Part shown: one piece after another, positions 26,521 through 34,902 of the stretch
Layout: each line of letters starts with the position of its first letter
How positions within the stretch are numbered: the first letter of the stretch is position 1
Source: Burkholderiales bacterium
Lineage (GTDB): Bacteria > Pseudomonadota > Gammaproteobacteria > Burkholderiales > Burkholderiaceae_C
Assembly (NCBI GenBank): GCA_947448955.1
Contig: CANFPU010000016.1
Location: 1-42,536, forward strand
Reading direction: 5' to 3'
DNA: 42,536 bases
Notes under the pieces: model-generated
Told to the model about the DNA's origin: nothing
The model's input: only the letters and a program-made list of their open reading frames with translations
Database searches by the model: none
Translations under genes and position numbers: made by a program

Positions 26521-27387
26521 TCAGGCGGGTTGGGCGCCGGTATCCCGCGCCAGCGCCGCGAGCCGCAGCGTCACTTCCTTGCGGTAGCGGTTGAGCTCCT
26601 GCACGCTGGCAAAGCTACGCTCCATCAGCAGGCTCATGTTGTGCAGGATGCGGTCGACGACCTTGCTCTCCCAGACGCTGTCGAACTGAATCTGCTGGTC
26701 CAGCCAATGTTCAAGCCAAGCGGGGTCGGGTAGCCGACTCTGCACCGTGTCGCGCGGAAACAGCGACTGATTGACATGCAAATTGGTCGGGTGCAACGCC
26801 TGCGCGGTGCGCCGGGCACTGCCCATCAACACGCCAACCTTGGCGAACGCGGCGCGCGCCTCGTCCCCAAACTTTGTCAGCGCACGCTTCATGTACCGAA
26901 GGTAGGCGCCGCCGTGGCGAGCCTCGTCGCGCGCCAGGGTTTCGTAGATCTGGCGGATCACCGGTTCGGTGTGCCATTCGGCGGCACGCCGATACCAGTG
27001 GTTCAGACGGATCTCACCACAAAAATGCAGCATCAAGGTCTCTAGCGCGGGCGCCGGATCAAACTCAAAACGAACCTCGTGCAGTTCAGCTTCGGTGGGT
27101 ACCAATTCGGGGCGAAAGCGGCGCAGGTATTCCATCAACACCAGCGAGTGCTTCTGCTCCTCAAAGAACCACACACTCATGAAAGCCGAAAAATCGCTGT
27201 CATCGCGGTTGTCGCGAAGGAACATCTCGGTGGCCGGCAGCGCCGCCCACTCAGTGATGGCGTTCATCTTGATGGTCTGAGCCTGCGCCTCGCTCAGCTG
27301 GCTGTTGTCGAAGCTGGCCCAAGCGATGTCGCTGTCCATGTTCCAACGCACGGCTTCGAGCTGCTTGAAAAGTTCGGGGTAAAGCAT
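26521..27387 (-). CDS. Ferritin-like diiron protein
   Basis: The product is 288 residues from ATG 27387. It carries a full set of class-II diiron ligands on a helical scaffold: E46, E77-x2-H80 (FFEEQKH), E125 (or E116), and E155-x2-H158 (RDEARH). That pattern is shared by ferritin-like oxidases, ribonucleotide-reductase R2 and acyl-ACP desaturase-like proteins. Length and pattern fit a large ferritin-like oxidase rather than a storage ferritin. There is no signal peptide. The reaction is unknown; fatty-acyl or aromatic oxidation are options. It lies downstream of corA on the same strand but is separated from it by a repeat-rich gap. Confidence 0.75.
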   Translation of the reverse strand: MLYPELFKQLEAVRWNMDSDIAWASFDNSQLSEAQAQTIKMNAITEWAALPATEMFLRDNRDDSDFSAFMSVWFFEEQKHSLVLMEYLRRFRPELVPTEAELHEVRFEFDPAPALETLMLHFCGEIRLNHWYRRAAEWHTEPVIRQIYETLARDEARHGGAYLRYMKRALTKFGDEARAAFAKVGVLMGSARRTAQALHPTNLHVNQSLFPRDTVQSRLPDPAWLEHWLDQQIQFDSVWESKVVDRILHNMSLLMERSFASVQELNRYRKEVTLRLAALARDTGAQPA

Positions 27388-27526
27388 CGCTGTCTTTCGT
27401 GAATCGATGGCGGGATTCTAGGCCGCGTCCCTGTGCGCACGGCTCGTCATGGACATTGGCAGAGAGCCGCCGGCCGTGCAAACTGACCGAGCCTGAATCG
27501 CGGGTGGCGTTGGCCTGGATGGGCAG

Positions 27527-27629
27527 ACAGGACGCAGATCCTGCTTCCTCCAGGTCTGCCTCACGGGCTTGCCCGCTGGTAGGCGGGCAGAGCCTTCGGC
27601 TGGCTGAGGACAGGACGCAGATCCTGTCC
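27527..27629. repeat. Repeat cluster between corA and the ferritin-like gene
   Basis: ACAGGACGCAGATCCTG occurs twice in direct orientation (27527-27543 and 27610-27626). The second copy extends into a perfect hairpin, GGACAGGA (27608-27615) with TCCTGTCC (27622-27629) and a 6-nt loop. Between the copies TGCCCGC (27570-27576) pairs with GCGGGCA (27583-27589), also over 6 nt. No T-run follows on the minus strand. The cluster lies just past the corA stop and may be an intergenic repeat family or a structured 3' end for corA. Confidence 0.7.
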
Positions 27630-27640
27630 CCAGTCCAGCC

Positions 27641-28603
27641 TCAGCGCAACCAGCCCTTGCGGCGGAAATAGATGAACGGTGCCGCCACAGAAGCCACCAT
27701 CAGCGCCAGCGCGAACGGGTAGCCCCAAGGCTGGTCAAGCTCGGGCATGGACTTGAAGTTCATGCCATAAATGCTGGCGATCAATGTGGGGGGTAGCAGC
27801 GCCACGCTGGCCACCGAGAAAATCTTGATGACCTTGTTCTGGTTGATGTTGATGAAACCGACCGTGGCGTCCATCAGGAAGTTGATCTTGTCGAACACAA
27901 AGGCGGTGTGCGAATCGAGCGAATCGATGTCGCGCAAGATCTGCCTGGCCTCCTCGAACTGCTCAGCACTCAGCATACGGCTTCGCATCATGAAACTCAC
28001 CGCCCGCCGGGTGTCCATCACGTTGCGACGGATGCGGCCATTGAGGTCTTCCTCTTTGGCAATCGCGCCCAGCGCCGCACCGGCGGCTTCGTCATCCACC
28101 TCCTGCTTGAGCACCCTGGCGCTGACCCTTTCCAGGCTGTCGTAAATCCCCTCAAGCGCATCCGCCGAGTACTCCGCATCGGCGTCGTAGAGCTTGAGCA
28201 GCACATCCTTGGCGTCACCAATCATCGCGGGAATGCGGCGCGCCCGCAGCCGTAACAAACGGAATACCGGCAGGTCTTCGCCATGGACCGAGAACAACAC
28301 GCCGTCCTTGAGAATGAAGGCCACCCGAACGTTGCGCGGGGTCACATCATCATCGATCAGGAAGTCGGAGCGTATGTGCAGTTCGCCGTTGTCTTCCTCA
28401 TAGAAGCGCGCCGACTCCTCCAGATCGTCGTCGACGATGTCGTCTGGAATCAGCAGACCGAATCGCGCCGCGATCCAGCCTTTTTCGACGGCCAAAGGAG
28501 ACTCGAGGTCAACCCATACCGGCCGCGCTTCGATCAGCATCGCGGGGTTGTCGATCTCTTGCTGCACCAGCCGGCCTTGAACCAGCGTGAAGACATTGAG
28601 CAT
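27641..28603 (-). CDS. corA: CorA-type magnesium/cobalt transporter
   Basis: The product is 320 residues from ATG 28603. A long soluble N-terminal domain precedes two C-terminal membrane helices (about 262-279 and 294-314). The selectivity motif G280-M281-N282 (IYGMNFKSMPEL) ends the first helix, and the basic end FRRKGWLR follows the second. CorA pentamers admit Mg(2+) passively, gated by cytoplasmic Mg(2+). The acidic stretch DDIVDDDLEESARFYEEDNGE near the N-terminus may take part in metal sensing. Length matches the family. Confidence 0.96.
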   Translation of the reverse strand: MLNVFTLVQGRLVQQEIDNPAMLIEARPVWVDLESPLAVEKGWIAARFGLLIPDDIVDDDLEESARFYEEDNGELHIRSDFLIDDDVTPRNVRVAFILKDGVLFSVHGEDLPVFRLLRLRARRIPAMIGDAKDVLLKLYDADAEYSADALEGIYDSLERVSARVLKQEVDDEAAGAALGAIAKEEDLNGRIRRNVMDTRRAVSFMMRSRMLSAEQFEEARQILRDIDSLDSHTAFVFDKINFLMDATVGFININQNKVIKIFSVASVALLPPTLIASIYGMNFKSMPELDQPWGYPFALALMVASVAAPFIYFRRKGWLR

Positions 28604-28682
28604 GAGGAGTTCCAGGGCTGGGCGAAAACCCGCTGAGGGCTACCCAAAATGATCCGGGGAATAAGGGCCTGCAAACCGCCTC

Positions 28683-28729
28683 ACCCCAGATCCAGCCTGG
28701 CGTGGACGGTCACCGAGGGTGACTGGGGT
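28683..28729. promoter_or_regulatory. Nested inverted repeats upstream of corA
   Basis: An inner dyad, GTCACC (28709-28714) and GGTGAC (28718-28723), surrounds GAG. An outer pair, ACCCCAG (28683-28689) and CTGGGGT (28723-28729), flanks it. It lies between the receiver gene stop and the corA start, both on the minus strand, so it could end the receiver transcript or regulate corA. The same hexamers recur inverted upstream of hpf (30181-30198). The rest of 28604-28805 has an AT-rich patch near 28760-28790 but no clear promoter. Confidence 0.4.
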
Positions 28730-28805
28730 CCAATGCGTTGCTCCAGAAAAACGAGATCTCTATTATCTCACCGGCAATCTAGACAAAAGGGCGAAACCGA
28801 CCCCG

Positions 28806-29177
28806 TCAGCCGCGCGGCAGCAGCCGCTCGATGGACTCGATCAACTGCAGCGGGCTGAATGGCTTGGCAAGATAAGCATCGGCGCCAGCCTTGGTGCCGG
28901 CCTCAAAGTCTTGAAGCTGGCTGCGAGCCGAGAGCAACACGACCTTGGTCTGCCGCAGCGCGGGATCGGCACGAACGAGGGCACAGACCGCCAATCCATC
29001 CAATTCGCCCGGCATCATCACATCCAGCAGGATCAGGTCGGGCGCGATCTCGATCGCCTTGCGCAGACCCTCAACCCCATTGACGGCCTCGTGGAGGTCG
29101 TAATCCTCGAATTCGAGGGTCATGCGGATCAGCTTGCGGATGTCCGCCTGGTCTTCGACGATCAGCAATCGTTTCAT
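28806..29177 (-). CDS. Single-domain response regulator (receiver only)
   Basis: The product is 123 residues from ATG 29177; the frame is open upstream, but the receiver fold starts here (KRLLIVEDQADIRKLI). The acidic pocket is E8-D9, the phosphoacceptor D52 (LLDVMMPG), the switch serine S83 and the lysine K105 (LAKPFSP). There is no output domain, so it acts by protein contact like CheY, in a phosphorelay, or as a phosphate sink. No histidine kinase lies nearby. It follows the HTH-receiver gene on the same strand with a 115-nt gap, probably in one unit. Confidence 0.93.
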   Translation of the reverse strand: MKRLLIVEDQADIRKLIRMTLEFEDYDLHEAVNGVEGLRKAIEIAPDLILLDVMMPGELDGLAVCALVRADPALRQTKVVLLSARSQLQDFEAGTKAGADAYLAKPFSPLQLIESIERLLPRG

Positions 29178-29292
29178 CGCCGAAGCTCCGGAGGGTTCAT
29201 TGCTGACGCCATCTGTCGCTTGCCATCCCGGTGATCCAGCGCCACACCACCCAACATTGCCAGACACGGATCACAAGGCCCTGCGCGGTGCG

Positions 29293-29919
29293 CTAGGTGA
29301 CAGGCGCCAGTGAGGTCGTGAGTCCTCGCATCAATGACGCCAACTCGTCGAAGGGCAAAGGCTTGCGAAACACCCTCACGCCGTCGGGTAGACCCCCACG
29401 GCGCCCGATTTCCTCAGTCGTCAGCGCCGTGACCACCACAATCTCCATGTCATCGCAGGCCGACGCGACCGTGCGTAACGAGGCGATCATCTTGAAGCCA
29501 TCCATGCCAGGCATGTTGAGGTCGGTCATCAGCAGATCAGGACGTTGCTGCCCGATCAGCAGCAAGGCCTCGAAACCACTGGCTGCTGGGGTGACGATCA
29601 CCGGCAACTCCCAGCTGTCGATCATCATGACGAACAACCTCAGCAACTCGGGCTCGTCCTCGACCACCATCACCCGAAGCCGCGCATCAACCTGCGCCAA
29701 GGCGGGCTGGTGGGTCGAATCGTCTGACAGCGCCATTCGCCGCTGACCCATCAAACGCTCGACCGCTTGGCGCGAAATCCGCCGATGGCCGCCCGCCGTC
29801 TTCCAGGCCGGCAGAACGCCCGCTTCGACCCATAGCTGAACCGTGCGCAAGGCCACCCCCAATCGCTCAGCAGCTTCACGGGTCGACAACACATCGTCAT
29901 TCGTCGCGCTTTTTCTCAT
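29293..29919 (-). CDS. HTH-receiver fusion regulator (MerR/excisionase-type DNA-binding domain at the N-terminus)
   Basis: The product is 208 residues from ATG 29919. Residues 10-56 (VLSTREAAERLGVALRTVQL onward, then GGHRRISRQAVERL) form a winged HTH of the MerR/BldC/excisionase type. After a linker a receiver domain follows at about 82-200, with E87-D88-E89, phosphoacceptor D133 (MTDLNMPGMDG), T164 and K186 (FRKPLPF). Most response regulators have the receiver first, so this order is reversed. Phosphorylation probably alters DNA binding, perhaps through dimerisation. No partner kinase is encoded nearby. Confidence 0.92.
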   Translation of the reverse strand: MRKSATNDDVLSTREAAERLGVALRTVQLWVEAGVLPAWKTAGGHRRISRQAVERLMGQRRMALSDDSTHQPALAQVDARLRVMVVEDEPELLRLFVMMIDSWELPVIVTPAASGFEALLLIGQQRPDLLMTDLNMPGMDGFKMIASLRTVASACDDMEIVVVTALTTEEIGRRGGLPDGVRVFRKPLPFDELASLMRGLTTSLAPVT

Positions 29920-30302
29920 GCTGCTGCGAAAACCTGTGTCCCTGTGTAGAAAGCGCTGGCGACTCAGCCTGCGTCGCAGACTGAAAAAGTCACCAATCGC
30001 TCGAAAATCAAGCCCAGACTCGAAACCCCGAACCGCAGATGCACTCTACCGTGTTTGCGCAGCGCTGGGTCGAGCCCGGAAGCCCTGTTGAAAATGACAG
30101 CATGGTGCGGCCATCAGTAGCCCGTCAGGATCCGGCAGCACCGGCACGCAGTCCGGCAATCATCGCGTTGACAAAGATAAGGTGACGCACTTGTCACCAG
30201 CCCGAAAACAGGTGCACACTGGACCCGGGCGATGAGCCAGGCTACGGCGGCAAACCGTCGCGATTCGCCCAGTTTCCGACAACCTCATGAAAGGAAGATC
30301 CG
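29920..30302. other. 383-nt intergenic region between the HTH-receiver gene and hpf
   Basis: I see no convincing gene here. It is the shared upstream region of two divergent genes. It contains a perfect TTGACA hexamer (30168-30173) directly followed by the dyad at 30181-30198, and the Shine-Dalgarno AAAGGAAG of hpf near 30289-30296. A canonical -10 at the right distance from TTGACA is not visible. I found no sigma-54 type GG/GC element that I would trust. The composition is less GC-rich than the neighbouring genes. Confidence 0.6.
30181..30198. promoter_or_regulatory. Operator-like dyad upstream of hpf
   Basis: GGTGAC (30181-30186) and GTCACC (30193-30198) are perfect inverted arms around GCACTT. 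The dyad starts 8 nt after a TTGACA hexamer and about 105 nt before the hpf start. It looks like a binding site for a dimeric regulator. The neighbouring HTH-receiver protein is a candidate by position only. Confidence 0.4.
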
Positions 30303-30644
30303 ATGAACCTGACGATCAGCGGACACCATCTGGAAGTGACACCGGCGCTGCGCGAGTACGTGCTCAGCAAACTGGAGCGGGTCACCAGGCATTTTGATCA
30401 GGTGGTCGACATCAGCGTTCTGTTGACAGTCGAGAAACTCAAGGAGAAGGAGCGACGGCAGAAGGCCGAAGTGACACTCCATGTCAAGGGAAAGGACATT
30501 TTTGTCGAGCAATCTCACGAAGACCTCTACGCCGCCATCGATCAACTGATGGACAAGCTTGATCGCCAAGTCTGCCGCCACAAGGACAAGTTGCAGGACC
30601 ATCACCACGCGGCGGCCAAGCGCCTGGATACCGATCTGGTCTGA
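30303..30644 (+). CDS. hpf: Ribosome hibernation-promoting factor
   Basis: The product is 113 residues from ATG 30303, with AAAGGAAG close upstream. The sequence [31 protein letters not shown] and the later [28 protein letters not shown] are typical. It is the short form, which with RMF inactivates ribosomes as 100S dimers in stationary phase. The C-terminus has a His-rich patch (DHHHAAAKR). In many proteobacteria rpoN lies just upstream; here the neighbour is the divergent HTH-receiver gene. An intrinsic terminator follows. Confidence 0.96.
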   Translation: MNLTISGHHLEVTPALREYVLSKLERVTRHFDQVVDISVLLTVEKLKEKERRQKAEVTLHVKGKDIFVEQSHEDLYAAIDQLMDKLDRQVCRHKDKLQDHHHAAAKRLDTDLV

Positions 30645-30660
30645 AGCCGGTGGCACAGCG

Positions 30661-30687
30661 CGGCCCCCAAGAGGGGCCGTTTTCTTT
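30661..30687 (+). terminator. Intrinsic terminator after hpf
   Basis: CGGCCCC (30661-30667) pairs perfectly with GGGGCCG (30673-30679) over a 5-nt loop and is followed by TTTTCTTT (30680-30687). It sits 16 nt after the hpf stop, so hpf and ptsN are at least partly separate transcripts. Confidence 0.85.
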
Positions 30688-30746
30688 GATTGCGAGCGCC
30701 GCTACTGAGGCATCGTGGCAACAGCTGGACGATCACCTGCTTGCTT

Positions 30747-30777
30747 GCATTGCGCTGCAGCAATGCGTTTCTATAAT
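30747..30777 (+). promoter_or_regulatory. ptsN promoter with overlapping operator-like dyad
   Basis: A perfect TATAAT (30772-30777) lies 65 nt before the ptsN start. The -35 region (TTGCGC at 16-nt spacing) is covered by a perfect dyad, GCATTGC (30747-30753) and GCAATGC (30760-30766), with a 6-nt centre. A repressor bound there would block the promoter. Confidence 0.6.
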
Positions 30778-30842
30778 CATTTTTCTGTCACATGACCCGT
30801 TGTTGCGGCCTCTCAGAAGCGGCAAGCAAGCGGGGGAACGTC

Positions 30843-31313
30843 ATGAACCGTCTCACTGCCATTTTGCCCGTCGCCAATGTGTTGGTTGGCATCGAAGCCA
30901 CCAGCAAAAAGCGTGTGTTCGAGCACGCCGGCATGTTGTTCGAAAACCACCACGCGATTGCCCGGGCCACGATCACCGACAACCTTTTTGCCCGCGAGCG
31001 ATTGGGCTCGACGGGCCTCGGTCACGGCGTTGCGATCCCGCATGGCCGCATCAAAGGCCTGAAGAATCCTTTGGCGGCGGTGATGCGGGTTGCGCAGCCC
31101 ATTCCCTTTGACGCACCCGATGACGAACCGGTCAGCTTGCTGATCTTTCTGCTGGTGCCGGAGGCGGCCACCCAGCGACACCTTGAGATACTGTCCGAGA
31201 TCGCCGAAATGCTGTCAGACCGCGACTTGCGCGAACGACTCAAAGTGGCAGAGGACGCATCGACGCTGCACCAGCTGATCGCCGATTGGGCGCCCCTGAA
31301 GTCGGCCGCATGA
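30843..31313 (+). CDS. ptsN: PTS IIA-like nitrogen regulatory protein
   Basis: The product is 156 residues from ATG 30843, which has GGGGGAA upstream. IIA-Ntr accepts phosphate from NPr/HPr on a histidine, here H67 in [11 protein letters not shown], and regulates rather than transports: potassium transport, nitrogen and carbon balance. [33 protein letters not shown] is characteristic. It lies between hpf and hprK, the conserved order in beta- and other proteobacteria, and has its own strong promoter. Confidence 0.96.
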   Translation: MNRLTAILPVANVLVGIEATSKKRVFEHAGMLFENHHAIARATITDNLFARERLGSTGLGHGVAIPHGRIKGLKNPLAAVMRVAQPIPFDAPDDEPVSLLIFLLVPEAATQRHLEILSEIAEMLSDRDLRERLKVAEDASTLHQLIADWAPLKSAA

Positions 31314-31344
31314 GCGCAGCCGCTGGCAGCGCGACGGGCCGCCG

Positions 31345-32295
31345 ATGAAACCAACATCGATCAGCGCCGAGGCGCTTTTCGAGGCCCACCGCGAGCTGCT
31401 GCGCTGGGAGTGGATTGCCGGTCACGCGCATCCTGAGCGGCGCTTCGACGAAGCGGCTGTTCGAGATGCCCAATCTGCCGCCGACTTGGTGGGCTACCTG
31501 AACTACATCCACCCCTACCGGGTCCAAATCGTCGGCCGGCGCGAGGTGGCCTACCTTTCTCACTCGACGCCAGAAGACCAAGAACGCAGGATCTCGCGCA
31601 TCGTCACCCTTGAGCCACCCGTGCTGATCGCTGCCGATGGCGTAACCCCCCCCGTGCGCTTGGTCGCCATGTGCGATCGCGCTGAGATTCCGTTGTTTGT
31701 CACCGCCGACTCTGCCGGCCACGTGATCGACATCGTGCGAACCTATCTGGCGCAATTGTTCGCCGACCGCCTGACCCGCCACGGTGTGTTCATGGACATC
31801 CTCGGCCTTGGCGTGTTGCTGACCGGCGAGTCAGGCTTGGGAAAGAGCGAGTTAGGGCTGGAGCTGATCTCGCGCGGCCACGGTTTGGTCGCCGACGACG
31901 CAGTGGATTTCTACAAGATCTCCCAAAGCGCGCTCGAGGGTCGCTGTCCGGACCTGCTGCTCAACCTGCTGGAGGTGCGCGGCATCGGCCTGCTTGACAT
32001 CCGGGCAATTTTCGGCGAGACCGCGGTGCGACGAAAGATGCGGCTCAAGCTGATCGTCCATCTGGTGCGCAAGGAAACGATGGAGCGCGAGTTCGAACGC
32101 CTGCCCTATGAGCCGCTTTACGAGGACATCATGGGCATCCCGGTGCGCAAGGCGGTGATCACCGTGGATGCCGGTCGCAACTTGGCCGTGTTGGTCGAAG
32201 CGGCCGTGCGCAACACCATCCTGCAGCTGCGCGGCATCGACACCTACCAGGAATTCATCGAGCGCCACCAACGGGCCATGCAGCGCGGCGAGTAA
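31345..32295 (+). CDS. hprK: HPr kinase/phosphorylase
   Basis: The product is 316 residues from ATG 31345, 31 nt after ptsN. It phosphorylates or dephosphorylates a serine of HPr. The Walker A motif GESGLGKS is at residues 161-168, followed by [21 protein letters not shown] and the C-terminal signature [20 protein letters not shown]. Together with PtsN it forms the regulatory PTS branch typical of Burkholderiales, in which no sugar transport is implied. The HPr and EI genes are not in the window. Confidence 0.96.
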   Translation: MKPTSISAEALFEAHRELLRWEWIAGHAHPERRFDEAAVRDAQSAADLVGYLNYIHPYRVQIVGRREVAYLSHSTPEDQERRISRIVTLEPPVLIAADGVTPPVRLVAMCDRAEIPLFVTADSAGHVIDIVRTYLAQLFADRLTRHGVFMDILGLGVLLTGESGLGKSELGLELISRGHGLVADDAVDFYKISQSALEGRCPDLLLNLLEVRGIGLLDIRAIFGETAVRRKMRLKLIVHLVRKETMEREFERLPYEPLYEDIMGIPVRKAVITVDAGRNLAVLVEAAVRNTILQLRGIDTYQEFIERHQRAMQRGE

Positions 32296-32325
32296 GCTGG
32301 CTCGGCCGTCAGCCGCCTCAAGCTG

Positions 32326-32754
32326 CTATTTACCGCGGCGCTCGCAATCAGGCTTGATGCAAACCGCGTAAAGTGACAGCGCGTGATCCTGCAGGTCAAA
32401 CCCGCGCGCCGCCGCCACCGCGCGCTGACGTTGTTCAATCTCCCCGTCAAAAAACTCTTCGACCCGGCCGCAAGTTAGGCAGACCAGATGGTCGTGGTGC
32501 TGACCTTCGTTCAATTCGAACACCGATTTGCCCGACTCGAAGTGGCTGCGAGACAGCAGACCCGCCTGCTCAAACTGCATCAGCACCCGGTAGACCGTGG
32601 CCAGCCCGACATCGGCGCCCTCCTGCAACAAGGCCTTGAACACGTCCTCGGCCGTCATGTGTCGCTGCACGGTGCGCTGGAAGACTTCGAGGACCTTGAT
32701 GCGCGGCAGCGTGGCCTTCAAGCCGCTGCTCTTGAGTTCGTCGGCATGCGTCAT
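32326..32754 (-). CDS. fur: Ferric uptake regulator
   Basis: The product is 142 residues from ATG 32754. The N-terminal winged helix (LKATLPRIKVLEVF to DVGLATVYRVLMQFEQAGLL) is followed by a metal-binding half with HHDH (86-89), C92-x2-C95 (VCLTCG) and C132-x4-C137. Fur dimers with Fe(2+) repress iron-uptake genes. The gene is divergent from bamE, the usual order in betaproteobacteria. It converges with hprK after 30 nt. Confidence 0.96.
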   Translation of the reverse strand: MTHADELKSSGLKATLPRIKVLEVFQRTVQRHMTAEDVFKALLQEGADVGLATVYRVLMQFEQAGLLSRSHFESGKSVFELNEGQHHDHLVCLTCGRVEEFFDGEIEQRQRAVAAARGFDLQDHALSLYAVCIKPDCERRGK

Positions 32755-32788
32755 GGCGGGTCCGGCAGGTCGCGGCAGGGTGGATGGC

Positions 32789-32794
32789 TAGAAT
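32789..32794 (+). promoter_or_regulatory. Possible -10 element of bamE
   Basis: TAGAAT (five of six consensus bases) lies 64 nt before the bamE start, in the 104-nt region shared with fur. The -35 region is weak, and I see no convincing Fur box. Confidence 0.3.
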
Positions 32795-32858
32795 TGTCGG
32801 ATGATATCCAGCTGCGCGGCGTACGACCTGTGCCACCGCAGTCCCCATCTCACACCGC

Positions 32859-33428
32859 ATGGCAGGCCAATTGACAATCCACCCCGTTGCTCGCTGCGCT
32901 GGCTCCCTGACGCTGCTGCTGCTGATGGTCGGCTGTTCGTCACTGCCCTCGATGCCTTCACTGCCATCCCTGACAGCAGGCGGTGATCTGCTAGGGTTCA
33001 TCAAACCCTACCGAATGGACATCGTGCAGGGCAATGTCGTCACGCGCGAGCAAGCCGCGATCGTCAAACCTGGCATGTCCAGGGCACAGGTTCGCGACAT
33101 CCTCGGCTCACCGATGCTGACCGATGTGTTCCACGCTGATCGTTGGGACTATGTGTTCACGATCAGGCGTCCGGGGACCGAACCACAGCGCCGAGCCCTC
33201 GTTGCACTGTTCAAAGGCGACAAATTGGAGCGGCTGGATGCACCTGACCTGCCCAGCGAGCAGGAGTTCGTGGCCTCGATCAGCCGCACACGACCCCGGG
33301 TTACAGCGCCGCTGCTTGAACTCACGCCCGAACAGAAGCAGGCGCTGCCGCCACCGCCCAAACCTGCCGCTGAACCGGTGCTGCCGATGGGTGCCGTGCG
33401 CAGCTACCCACCTCTAGAACCATCATGA
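32859..33428 (+). CDS. bamE: Outer membrane protein assembly factor BamE (SmpA/OmlA) lipoprotein
   Basis: The product is 189 residues from ATG 32859. The signal peptide ends in a lipobox with lipidated C26 (LLMVGC). The BamE fold is seen in [20 protein letters not shown], then [29 protein letters not shown]. BamE helps the BAM complex insert beta-barrel proteins into the outer membrane. The C-terminus has a Pro-rich extension beyond the core. The stop overlaps the dapB start by 4 nt (ATGA). Confidence 0.95.
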   Translation: MAGQLTIHPVARCAGSLTLLLLMVGCSSLPSMPSLPSLTAGGDLLGFIKPYRMDIVQGNVVTREQAAIVKPGMSRAQVRDILGSPMLTDVFHADRWDYVFTIRRPGTEPQRRALVALFKGDKLERLDAPDLPSEQEFVASISRTRPRVTAPLLELTPEQKQALPPPPKPAAEPVLPMGAVRSYPPLEPS

Positions 33429-34237
33429 GCGACAGCCGCCTGCGCATCGCGATTGCCGGCGCCTCCGGCCGGATGGGCCGCATGCTGATCGACGCTGTGC
33501 TGGCCGCACCCGACTGCCTGCTGGCTGGCGCGCTCGACATCGCCGACAGCCCGGCTTTGGGTCAAGACGCCGGCGCGTTCGCTGGCCGCAATACCGGCGT
33601 GACGATCACCAGCGACCTGCGCCAAGGCCTGGCCCAGGCCCAACTGCTGATCGACTTCACACGCCCCGAAGGCACGCTGGCGCACCTGGCCGTCTGCCGC
33701 GCACTCGGCGTCAAGGCGGTGATCGGCACCACGGGCTTCACGCCAGCCCAGAAGGCCGAGATCACCGAGCATGCCGGCCAGATTGCACTGATGATGGCGC
33801 CCAACATGAGCGTCGGCGTCAACGTGATGCTCAAACTGCTCGACCAAGCCGCGCGTGCACTGAACACCGGTTACGACATCGAGGTGATCGAGGCACATCA
33901 CCGGCACAAGGTGGATGCGCCCAGCGGCACTGCGCTGCAGATCGGTGAGGTGCTGGCGCATGCGCTGGGCCGCGACTTGAAGAATTGCGCGGTCTATGCC
34001 CGCCACGGCGTGACCGGCGAGCGCGACCCGTCGAGCATCGGCTTTGCCACCATTCGTGGCGGTGACATCGTCGGCGACCACACCGTGTTGTTCGCCGGCA
34101 CCGGCGAGCGCATCGAGATCAGCCACAAGAGCTCCAGCCGGGCCACTTATGCCCAAGGGAGCCTGCGGGCCGCGCGCTTCCTGGCCAGCCGAGACCGTGG
34201 GCTGTTCGACATGAACGACGTGCTCGGATTGGCGTGA
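33425..34237 (+). CDS. dapB: 4-hydroxy-tetrahydrodipicolinate reductase
   Basis: The product is 270 residues from ATG 33425. It reduces the dihydrodipicolinate precursor in the diaminopimelate/lysine pathway, supplying cell-wall peptide. The nucleotide-binding start is [16 protein letters not shown], with [20 protein letters not shown], and the catalytic signature [16 protein letters not shown]. The length is normal. It overlaps bamE by 4 nt and exbB by 1 nt, indicating coupled translation. Confidence 0.97.
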   Translation: MSDSRLRIAIAGASGRMGRMLIDAVLAAPDCLLAGALDIADSPALGQDAGAFAGRNTGVTITSDLRQGLAQAQLLIDFTRPEGTLAHLAVCRALGVKAVIGTTGFTPAQKAEITEHAGQIALMMAPNMSVGVNVMLKLLDQAARALNTGYDIEVIEAHHRHKVDAPSGTALQIGEVLAHALGRDLKNCAVYARHGVTGERDPSSIGFATIRGGDIVGDHTVLFAGTGERIEISHKSSSRATYAQGSLRAARFLASRDRGLFDMNDVLGLA

Positions 34238-34899
34238 TGGGGGGCTTGGCCGCGTTTTGGGCCGAAAGCGACGCGATCGGCCGCCTGGTGGTGGCGCTGC
34301 TGCTGGCGATGTCGGTCAGCGCTTGGGTACTGATCGTTTGGAAAGGCTGGGTCTTGCTGCGCACGAGACGCGACATCGCCCGTGCCGTGCCGGCATTCTG
34401 GGCCGCAGACACGCTGGCGGCGGGCAGTGCCAGGCTGCTCGCACTGGATCGTGAGCAGGTGCTGCTACCCTTGCTGCGGGCCAGTACCACGACCGATGAA
34501 GCTGGCACGCTGGCCAGTCGTGCGAGTGGGGCATCGCAGCTGACGCGGCGCCTGCGCGATGCGCTCCACCAGAGCCTGGCACACCTGCAGTTCGGACAAG
34601 TGCTGTTGGCTTCGATCGGCAGCACCTCGCCCTTTATTGGCCTGTTCGGCACCGTCTGGGGCATCTACCACGCACTGCTGAGCATTTCGTCGGCCGGCAC
34701 GATCACCATCGACAAAGTGGCCGGTCCGGTCGGCGAGGCGCTGATCATGACGGCTGCCGGGCTGGCGGTGGCGATTCCCGCGGTACTGGCCTACAACCTG
34801 TTCGGCAAGTGGGTCGCCGCCTGCGAGGCTGAGCTTGAAGGCTTCGCCCACGACCTGCGCGAGATGACGCTAGACGCGCCCATTCCATCGGAGCCCTGA
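34237..34899 (+). CDS. exbB: MotA/TolQ/ExbB-type proton channel protein
   Basis: The product is 220 residues from ATG 34237 (TGATG overlap with dapB); GTG 34234 is one codon earlier. It has an N-terminal membrane helix (LVVALLLAMSVSAWVLIVW), a cytoplasmic loop, and two helices from LLASIGSTSPFIGLFGTVWG and GEALIMTAAGLAVAIPAVLAYN, the ExbB/TolQ signature. With ExbD it uses the proton gradient to energise TonB-like or Tol-type work at the outer membrane. No tonB is adjacent. ExbB versus TolQ cannot be settled from one copy. Confidence 0.9.
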   Translation: MGGLAAFWAESDAIGRLVVALLLAMSVSAWVLIVWKGWVLLRTRRDIARAVPAFWAADTLAAGSARLLALDREQVLLPLLRASTTTDEAGTLASRASGASQLTRRLRDALHQSLAHLQFGQVLLASIGSTSPFIGLFGTVWGIYHALLSISSAGTITIDKVAGPVGEALIMTAAGLAVAIPAVLAYNLFGKWVAACEAELEGFAHDLREMTLDAPIPSEP

Positions 34900-34902
34900 A
34901 AC

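Noticed and set aside
29920-30302. A sigma-54 promoter for hpf
   Set aside because: No GG-N10-GC element with acceptable flanks was seen at a suitable place.
32755-32858. A Fur box in the fur/bamE intergenic region
   Set aside because: I could not find a convincing 19-bp inverted repeat of the GATAAT type.
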